Positions 1-5,222 of a DNA stretch of 5,222 nt are shown in pieces (position 1 is the stretch's first letter; the number at the start of each line of letters is the position of its first letter). The notes beneath the pieces were generated by a model. It did no database searches and was not told where the DNA came from. It saw nothing but the letters and a program-made list of their open reading frames with translations. The position numbers were made by a program, and so were the translations under genes. This DNA is from JAWPNA01 sp045402695 (lineage in GTDB: Bacteria; Acidobacteriota; Polarisedimenticolia; JACPZX01; DASXTC01): contig JAWPNA010000469.1 of assembly GCA_045402695.1 (NCBI GenBank), positions 1-5,222 on the forward strand, written 5' to 3'.

Positions 1-2375
1 AGGAGGGGGTAGGTGTCGGTGTGGAACGGCGGGCCGTCGCCCGCGTACTGGCGGGTCCGCTCCGGGTCCAGGAGGAAGAAACCCAGGAGCGCGTGCCCGT
101 CCGGGATCCCGATCCCCTGGAGGCTCCGCACGACGGATGGGGCCGTGGTCCGTGCCAGGAGCGTGGCGGGGTCTACCCGGAGTGGTTCGGCCCCGCCCAC
201 CAGGAGGACGTCGCCGCCGGAGAGCCAGATGGTCGTGTGGGGAAAGACCGCCTGGAAGGTCCGGATCGCGGCCCTGAAGTCCGTCTCGTCCATCCGGTAG
301 AACGGGAGCCACTGGCAGAAGACGCCGCCTGGCGCGAGCCGCGCGCGCGTCAGGCGGTAGTGATCGAGCGTGAAGAGGGTAGCGTTGCCGGTCTGCCAGG
401 GGTTGGACGGCTCGGAGATGATCACGTCGTACCGTTCATCGTTCACCAGAAGGAAATTGCGCCCGTCGTTCTTGACGACTCGGACCTTCGGGTCCTCCAT
501 CGGACGGTGGTTGTGGGCGTCGAAGTAGTGGGATGCCTCCAGGACCGCCGGCTCGATCTCGACGGCGGTGACGCTTTCGACCGGATGCTGGATGACCGCC
601 CCCACCGTGATGCCACTGGCGTAGCCGATGACGAGCACGCTTTTGGGACTTTCCGCCAGCAGTACGGGAATGTGCCCCGACAGGAGCTGCGTGGGGAGAT
701 CACCATAGGACGATGCGTCGATCTTCCCGTTGACCGCAAGCCATACGTCGTTCGTGCCCTTCACGCCCGCCACCATCACGCAGGCGGTCATCCCCTCCTT
801 GTAGAACCTCAGATCGAACTGCTCCACCGTGAACTTGTAGAAGCCCTCCCTGGTGAGGTCCGTTTCCACCATATCGTCGGCGTACTGGTAGACGCCGCTG
901 TTCATCACCAGCGTGTCCCATCCCGGCGCCGCGAGGATCATTCCCGTGCCGAGGAGCGTAAGGAAGACGGCGGCCGCGCCCCGCCGGGCGAAGGACCACC
1001 CGGTCATCTCGCGCAGCGCCCCCGTGGCACCGATCACGAGCACCGCCGCGAGCAGCAGGTCGAGCAGGATGGCAAGCAGGAGGCTGCCTCTGATCCCGGC
1101 CAGGGGGACGAGGAAGAACGCCGCGAGAAACGATCCCAGGATCGTGCCCAACGTATTGGAGGCGTACACGCAGCCCACGGACCGACCCAGCGCCGAGAGG
1201 CGCGCGGAGCAGTGCTTCAGAACGAGCGGGAAGATCCCTCCGATCAGCAGCGTCGGTGGCAGCATCACCGCGAAGGCGACGGCGAACTTCAGCGAGAAGA
1301 TCATGCCGTTGCTGCCGCGAACATCGTGGTAGATGCGCGCAAACTGATAGGGCAGCTCGCTGAACAACAGCAGCGTCCCGAATGCGGCTGCGGCGGTGCC
1401 GGTCAGCAGCGCCACGAGCCCTTCAATGGCGAACCGGCCGCGCAGGCGGTCGGCGATGCGGGCCACGGCTGCGGCGCCCAGCGCCAAGCCCACCAGGAAG
1501 GTCGTCAGCATGATGGTGAAGGCGTACACGCTGCTGCCGATGATGAGCGCCAGCACGCGCGTCCAGGCGATCTCGTAGATCATCGCAACGAACCCTGAGC
1601 CTCCGACGACCCACAACAGAAGCCTGGCTTCGCGCGGGATCGCCGCTCCCGCGGTCGCGGCGGCCGGGGCGATCGATGGTTGTGGGGCGGGCTCATGGGC
1701 GGTCGAGGGCGCTCTTAGCGCCAGAAGCAGCGACGCGGCAGCGATGGCGACATTGAGCGCCGCCGCAAAGTAGATCGTGTTGCCGACACCCCACGCCGGG
1801 ATCAGTGCGAATCCCGTCATCGCGGTGCCGGCCACCGCGCCAAAAGTGTTGACTGCATACAGCGAGCCGACCGACAGTCCGATGGCCTCCTCCCTGCGCG
1901 CGACGAACTTGCTGAGCACCGGCAACGTGCCTCCCATCAGCGTCGTGGGGAGGATCAGAACGACCAGGACGAAGCCGAACCGCAGGAGGGAGAACACGAA
2001 GAAGTCGGGAGCGAAGGAGACCCAGATGGCTTTGTAGATTGGGACGAGGGCGCTGAAAAGCAGCGGTACGATCAGCGCATAGAGGCCGATACCCAGCTCG
2101 AGCAGGCCGTACACCCGCAGCGGGACGCCTCTGACGTCGATCATTCTCCCGAAGAGGTACGATCCAAGGGCAAGGCCCCCCATGAAGACAGTCAGGATGG
2201 TGCCCACCGCGAACTGGGTGGAGCCGAAGATCAGGATGAGCATCCGGAGCCAGACGACCTCATAAATCAAGGCCACCGCTCCGGACAGAAAGAAGAGGAC
2301 GAACACCGCCGCGAGGGCCCACCGGCCCGCCGCCACCACCTGTGGGCGGGCTGGCCCTGTCGCCGGAGTGGTCAT
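1..2375 (-). CDS. Fused polytopic membrane / spermidine synthase-like protein (3' end beyond window)
   Basis: The frame is open from ATG at 2375-2373 to the left edge: 791 codons with no stop. An in-frame TAG lies seven codons before the ATG (2396-2394), and no ATG occurs between, which fixes the start; no clear Shine-Dalgarno precedes it. Residues about 20-450 form two homologous membrane halves of roughly six helices each, joined by an Ala/Pro-rich linker (about 221-250). A further helix lies at about 466-483. Residues about 485-791 resemble the spermidine synthase fold: a gate-region motif DLPTQLLSGHIP (559-570), SAM-type glycine loop VLVIGYASGIT (580-590), acidic VEIEP (605-609), NDGR (636-639), then YDVIISEPSNPW (649-660). 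The closing TDTYPLL resembles the C-terminal TD..P.LE motif of the family, so little may be missing. Members are usually named fused MFS/spermidine synthase. The catalytic DSTDP of true aminopropyltransferases is replaced here, so polyamine synthesis is doubtful and the substrate is unknown. Confidence 0.92.
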   Translation of the reverse strand, partial: MTTPATGPARPQVVAAGRWALAAVFVLFFLSGAVALIYEVVWLRMLILIFGSTQFAVGTILTVFMGGLALGSYLFGRMIDVRGVPLRVYGLLELGIGLYALIVPLLFSALVPIYKAIWVSFAPDFFVFSLLRFGFVLVVLILPTTLMGGTLPVLSKFVARREEAIGLSVGSLYAVNTFGAVAGTAMTGFALIPAWGVGNTIYFAAALNVAIAAASLLLALRAPSTAHEPAPQPSIAPAAATAGAAIPREARLLLWVVGGSGFVAMIYEIAWTRVLALIIGSSVYAFTIMLTTFLVGLALGAAAVARIADRLRGRFAIEGLVALLTGTAAAAFGTLLLFSELPYQFARIYHDVRGSNGMIFSLKFAVAFAVMLPPTLLIGGIFPLVLKHCSARLSALGRSVGCVYASNTLGTILGSFLAAFFLVPLAGIRGSLLLAILLDLLLAAVLVIGATGALREMTGWSFARRGAAAVFLTLLGTGMILAAPGWDTLVMNSGVYQYADDMVETDLTREGFYKFTVEQFDLRFYKEGMTACVMVAGVKGTNDVWLAVNGKIDASSYGDLPTQLLSGHIPVLLAESPKSVLVIGYASGITVGAVIQHPVESVTAVEIEPAVLEASHYFDAHNHRPMEDPKVRVVKNDGRNFLLVNDERYDVIISEPSNPWQTGNATLFTLDHYRLTRARLAPGGVFCQWLPFYRMDETDFRAAIRTFQAVFPHTTIWLSGGDVLLVGGAEPLRVDPATLLARTTAPSVVRSLQGIGIPDGHALLGFFLLDPERTRQYAGDGPPFHTDTYPL

Positions 2376-2411
2376 CTGATGCGGGTGGTGGGGCTAGGGA
2401 ACAGGCTTGGC

Positions 2412-2422
2412 GGCACGGTGCC
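2412..2422. promoter_or_regulatory. Short dyad at the predicted minus-strand transcription start
   Basis: GGCAC-G-GTGCC is a perfect inverted repeat with 5-base arms and a single central base. It is centred at 2417, where the predicted minus-strand promoter would start transcription. An operator at +1 would fit that position. However, the arms are short and such dyads occur by chance in GC-rich DNA, so this is only a candidate. Confidence 0.15.
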
Positions 2423-2424
2423 CG

Positions 2425-2453
2425 ATATTACTGCACCCCCATGGGACATTCAA
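2425..2453 (-). promoter_or_regulatory. Putative sigma-70-type promoter for the minus-strand gene
   Basis: Read on the minus strand, a -35-like TTGAAT (2453-2448) is followed by a 17-base spacer and a -10-like TAATAT (2430-2425). Each hexamer matches consensus at four of six positions. Transcription would begin near 2418, leaving a leader of about 43 bases before the ATG at 2375. This is the most AT-rich patch close to that start. The call rests on motif matching only; the host's sigma factors are unknown. Confidence 0.4.
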
Positions 2454-2491
2454 CCGGACGCTTCGAGACGAACTTCGCGCACCGGCCTGGA

Positions 2492-2519
2492 TTGACACAC
2501 TCGCTGTCGGGCGCATAAC
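2492..2519 (+). promoter_or_regulatory. Putative sigma-70-type promoter for the plus-strand genes
   Basis: A perfect TTGACA (2492-2497) is followed, after 16 bases, by CATAAC (2514-2519), which matches four of six -10 positions including the central ATAA. Transcription would start near 2526, giving a leader of about 94 bases before the TTG at 2620. It faces away from the minus-strand promoter, and about 38 bases separate the two, as in an ordinary divergent control region. Confidence 0.45.
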
Positions 2520-2619
2520 GTTGGTTTGACAGGGTGGTGAGTCGGACGTCCCATGAATAATTCCTCCCATCGGCCAGGCGGAGGCGACGCTCCGAAGGGG
2601 GCTCTCGGACCGAGCCTGG

Positions 2620-4626
2620 TTGCCACGTCGGAGGCGGCAGGGCGAGGGAGAGGCATGGGGGCGCTTCAGGTTGTCATCGCGCGGAAAGCTCCTGCTCCAG
2701 CTCCTGCTGGTGGTCCTCGCGACCGCCGCGGTGGTCGTGTACGTGCAGGCTCCTGCGGCGGGGATGTACGGTTATGACGGCCCGTTCCACATCAAGTTCA
2801 GCCAGTGGATGCGCCTGCACGGGATCAGCAGCCAATTCCCGTGGTGGCAGGAGACGTTTCTCAAGGACCGGTACGCCGACAAGGACTTCCTCTACCATGT
2901 CCTGCTGATTCCCTTCACCTACGGCGACCTGTCCTCGGGCGGCAAGGCGGCCTCCCTCACCTTCGCAGTGGCGATGTACTCGTCGCTGTTCCTGTCTCTG
3001 GCGTGGCTGAAGGTGCGCGCCCCCGCCGCGTGGACCCTGGCGCTCGTGGCTTCTTCCACCACGCTGATGTACCGCGGCGGGCTCGTGAGGTCACACGTGA
3101 TGGCCATCACTCTGGCGCTTGCTGGAACAGCGGCGATCCTCCGGTCCCACCGCGCCGGCATCGCGCTGCTTTCGGCTGCGTACGCTCTCACGCACATCGC
3201 ATGGCACCTGCTGCCCGGCATCGCGCTAATCCACGATGTCGTCTCTAGCGCGATGAAGAGGCGCCCGCGCTTCACGGCCACGGCCTGGAGCCTCGCCGGC
3301 ACGGCCGCGGCGGTGTTGATCAATCCGTACTTTCCAAACAACCTGAGGCTCTGGTACGTGCAGAACGTGCGCGTGCTGGCAATGTCCTGGTCGGCCAACG
3401 TGCCCGATCTCAATCTGGGACTGGAAATCCTTCCGGGCCGCCCCTGGCAGTACCTCTACTATGATCTCGGGCCCACTCTGCTGACCATCGCGGGGGCAAC
3501 CCTCCTCTGGGCACGGCGCCCCGGTGGCAAGGAGGCCGAGGAGGACGGCGCCCACACCTTCGCCGGCACCGCGACGCTAGGCCTGGTCTGCCTGGGCTTC
3601 CTCGGCATGAGCTTTCTCAGCAGGCGCTTCGTGGAGTTCTGGGCGCCGCTGTCCGCGATGTTCGCCGCGGTGGCCTTCAGCCGCGGCCGGTTCCACATCC
3701 CGCGCCCCGTCCTGGCTTGCATTGCCGTGGTGTTCGCCGCAATTGGTGCGATGAACATCGTCGAGACGCACTGGATCATCGGCGAGGATCGGGGCCCCGT
3801 ATTCGCGCCTTGCGCTTCCTGGATCCGCGACAACGTGCCGGGAGGCGAGACGGTCTTCACCACCGACTGGGACGAGTTTCCCGAACTGTTCTTCACCGCC
3901 GCGGAGCAACACTACCTCGTTGGACTCGACCCGACCTTCATGTACGTCACCGACCCGTATCGGTGGCGCTTGTGGCGCCGCGTCGCGGAAGCGGACGCCG
4001 CTGACATCTACACGCCGATACGGGAAACCTTCGGCTGCCGGTTCGTCTTCGCCGACGCGGGCCACGAGAAGTTCATCGAGAGATGCGATCAGGATCCATT
4101 GCTGCACCTGGAGCTCGGCAGCCCAGACTGCAGCGTCTACGCCCTCCGCGAGATCGACGGCTCACAGGCACTACCAAGCAGGAACAAGACACTGCCTTCC
4201 CTCAGCCGGTGGCATCTGTGGGGCGCCGGCCCTGTGATCGAGGCGGCGCCGCGTGGCTTCATCGACATCGAGCAACTGCGATCCGCCGTCCCCCCGGACC
4301 AGAGGGAGCCGGCCGACTCGCCCGGCCAGGAGGAGTGCGGCCGGCTGGACGCTGTGCTGGAATCCGCGACGGCCTGCGATCTCGTGCTCGGGCTCAGCAC
4401 CGACGATCAGATGCGTGTGCTGGTCAACGGCGAGACTGTCTTCGACAGCACGGTCGCCTCACCTCCCGCGTTGGAGGAGATCCTGGAGCGCGAGAGCGCC
4501 GGTGTCTCGAAGCTCGAACGAACGATCAATGCCCGCGCGCGCACCGGATACAATGCCGTGAGTGTCTCGACCTGCCGCGTTCGCCGGTTCTGGGGGTTCC
4601 ATCTGAGGTTGCTGGAGTGCCATTGA
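2620..4626 (+). CDS. GT-C-like polytopic membrane glycosyltransferase with C-terminal beta-sandwich module
   Basis: This is a 668-residue reading starting at TTG. Residues 22-44 form a first membrane helix after an Arg/Lys-rich N-terminus. A short external loop follows with Asp53 in YDGPFHIKF (52-60), placed like the catalytic acidic residue of the first periplasmic loop in GT-C enzymes. About nine further hydrophobic segments lie between 108 and 380, with SRRFVEFWAPL (334-344) before a late helix. A soluble part begins near 385 and includes WIRDNVPGGETVF (401-413), TDWDEFPELFF (415-425) and YLVGLDPTFMYVTDP (432-446). Residues about 526-668 look like a jelly-roll module: WHLWGAGP (531-538), LSTDDQMRVLVNGETVFD (592-609) and a closing WGFHLRLLE. 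Such enzymes use lipid-linked sugars at the outer face of the membrane; donor and acceptor are unknown here. The start is uncertain: an in-frame stop at 2554-2556 bounds it, neither TTG 2620 nor TTG 2671 has a good Shine-Dalgarno, and no in-frame ATG precedes the first helix. Membrane protein is near certain; glycosyltransferase is an inference. Confidence 0.85.
   Translation: MPRRRRQGEGEAWGRFRLSSRGKLLLQLLLVVLATAAVVVYVQAPAAGMYGYDGPFHIKFSQWMRLHGISSQFPWWQETFLKDRYADKDFLYHVLLIPFTYGDLSSGGKAASLTFAVAMYSSLFLSLAWLKVRAPAAWTLALVASSTTLMYRGGLVRSHVMAITLALAGTAAILRSHRAGIALLSAAYALTHIAWHLLPGIALIHDVVSSAMKRRPRFTATAWSLAGTAAAVLINPYFPNNLRLWYVQNVRVLAMSWSANVPDLNLGLEILPGRPWQYLYYDLGPTLLTIAGATLLWARRPGGKEAEEDGAHTFAGTATLGLVCLGFLGMSFLSRRFVEFWAPLSAMFAAVAFSRGRFHIPRPVLACIAVVFAAIGAMNIVETHWIIGEDRGPVFAPCASWIRDNVPGGETVFTTDWDEFPELFFTAAEQHYLVGLDPTFMYVTDPYRWRLWRRVAEADAADIYTPIRETFGCRFVFADAGHEKFIERCDQDPLLHLELGSPDCSVYALREIDGSQALPSRNKTLPSLSRWHLWGAGPVIEAAPRGFIDIEQLRSAVPPDQREPADSPGQEECGRLDAVLESATACDLVLGLSTDDQMRVLVNGETVFDSTVASPPALEEILERESAGVSKLERTINARARTGYNAVSVSTCRVRRFWGFHLRLLECH
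4614..4626 (+). promoter_or_regulatory. Shine-Dalgarno and TTGA stop/start overlap (translational coupling)
   Basis: GGAG at 4614-4617 lies 5 bases before TTG at 4623-4625. The stop TGA of the membrane-protein gene occupies 4624-4626, so stop and start share the tetranucleotide TTGA. Spacing and overlap support TTG as the amidotransferase start and suggest that ribosomes finishing the upstream gene reinitiate here. The two genes were therefore very likely one operon, even though the downstream frame is now broken. Confidence 0.7.
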
Positions 4627-5222
4627 TCATCACATCAACTCCCTTCCTGATCCTCAGGACCGGGAGCACGGCCCCCGAAGTGATCGACAGACACGGCGAC
4701 TATGACCGGTGGTTCACCCGTGCAATGCAGAACCATGCGAGCCATGACTCGGACACACTCCTAGGCTTTACGGTCTGCGACGTGACCAAGGAGCCGATCC
4801 CGGATCCCGCTGCCTTCGCGGGCATCATCGTCACCGGCTCCACCAAGTCGGCCTACAGGCGGGAGCCGTGGATGGAGCCTCTCTGCTCCTAATCTGGCCG
4901 AGTCGGAGCGGCACAGTGTGCCCGTATTGTGCGTCTGCTTCGGGATGCAAATTCTGGCGCAGGCCCGAGGCGGGCAGGTCATTTTGAACCCGAACGGCTG
5001 GGAGATCGGGGGTACCGGCGTCACCCTCACGGCAGCGGCGACGGCGGATCCGCTTTTTGCCGGGCTGCCGCCTCGGATCAAAGTCCTCGCGACGCACGAG
5101 GCTCACGTCGAGGCCCTCCCTCCCGGCTATTACCTCGTCGCATTCGCCGGGCCTATCGACCTCGCGTGGCAGAGGGCCGTCGAGTCGCGCGGAAGACCCT
5201 CGCCGATCTGCGTGCGGTGCTG
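4623..5222 (+). pseudogene. Class I glutamine amidotransferase, GMP synthase-like, frameshifted (3' end beyond window)
   Basis: The first piece starts at TTG 4623 and reads 89 residues before TAA at 4890-4892. It opens with PFLILRTGST and GDYDRW and reaches IIVTGSTKSAYRREPW, the usual first half of a type 1 amidotransferase up to the conserved TGS and Trp. The second half continues one frame over, recognisable from about 4891: NLAESERHS, then PVLCVCFGMQILAQARGG with the nucleophile Cys at 4936-4938, then NPNGWEIGG, DPLFAGLPP and THEAHVEALPPG. This enzyme class releases ammonia from glutamine. The piece between the Trp and PVL is a few residues shorter than usual, fitting a small deletion in the CT-rich stretch around 4879-4890. 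The glycine normally two residues before the nucleophile is Cys (TGC at 4930-4932). No HPE triad motif appears in any forward frame up to the edge, although it would be due about there. A sequencing error is an alternative to a true pseudogene. The family call is firm; the broken state is as read. Confidence 0.75.

Noticed and set aside
21..1598. A 525-codon open frame on the plus strand
   Set aside because: It lies antisense to the fused membrane/spermidine synthase-like gene. Its translation is rich in Arg, Glu, His and Gln with no recognisable domain, as expected for the opposite strand of a GC-rich gene.
2526..2531. A second perfect TTGACA as a -35 box
   Set aside because: No -10-like hexamer occurs 16-18 bases downstream; the nearest AT-rich match (AATAAT at 2556-2561) is 24 bases away.
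2440..2555. Inverted 8-base repeat CATGGGAC ... GTCCCATG (2440-2447 and 2548-2555)
   Set aside because: Eight matching bases 100 bases apart are expected by chance about once in two regions of this size, and the match does not extend.
2450..2656. A 68-codon minus-strand open frame across the intergenic region
   Set aside because: It has a Pro/Arg-rich composition and no recognisable motif, it crosses the plus-strand promoter and the 5' end of the plus-strand gene, and it has no clear ribosome binding site.
3577..4107. A 176-codon minus-strand open frame inside the GT-C-like gene
   Set aside because: It is an antisense shadow: charged and low in hydrophobic pattern, without motifs, while the plus strand carries clear membrane helices and conserved-looking blocks.

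Overview
The window is GC-rich bacterial chromosomal DNA with strong G/C preference at third codon positions. The gene families present (a large membrane-fused spermidine-synthase-like protein and a GT-C-like polytopic membrane protein) are common in large-genome, GC-rich soil and sediment phyla such as Acidobacteriota, Myxococcota-type lineages and Planctomycetota. The sequence alone does not fix the phylum. I see no tRNA, rRNA, insertion sequence, CRISPR array, prophage or attachment site.

Layout. Bases 1-2375 on the minus strand hold one long open gene that runs off the left edge. Its 791 complete codons encode two homologous membrane halves followed by a spermidine-synthase-like Rossmann domain. 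Bases 2376-2619 are a divergent intergenic region with one plausible sigma-70-type promoter facing each way. Bases 2620-4626 on the plus strand encode a roughly 668-residue membrane protein that looks like a GT-C-superfamily glycosyltransferase with a large soluble C-terminal part, including a probable beta-sandwich module. From 4623, overlapping by 4 bases (TTGA), a class I glutamine amidotransferase gene begins. Its frame is broken near 4881-4920, and it runs off the right edge.

How the genes relate. The plus-strand pair looks translationally coupled: a Shine-Dalgarno GGAG lies 5 bases before a TTG start that overlaps the previous stop. The minus-strand gene is transcribed divergently and need not share a pathway. 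An envelope or glycan role for the GT-C-like protein is inferred from its architecture. No pathway linking the three genes can be read from the window.

Most worth a second look are the amidotransferase frame break with an altered nucleophile-elbow glycine, the altered catalytic motifs in the spermidine-synthase-like domain, the C-terminal module of the GT-C-like protein, and that protein's uncertain start. I found no convincing new multi-gene system.
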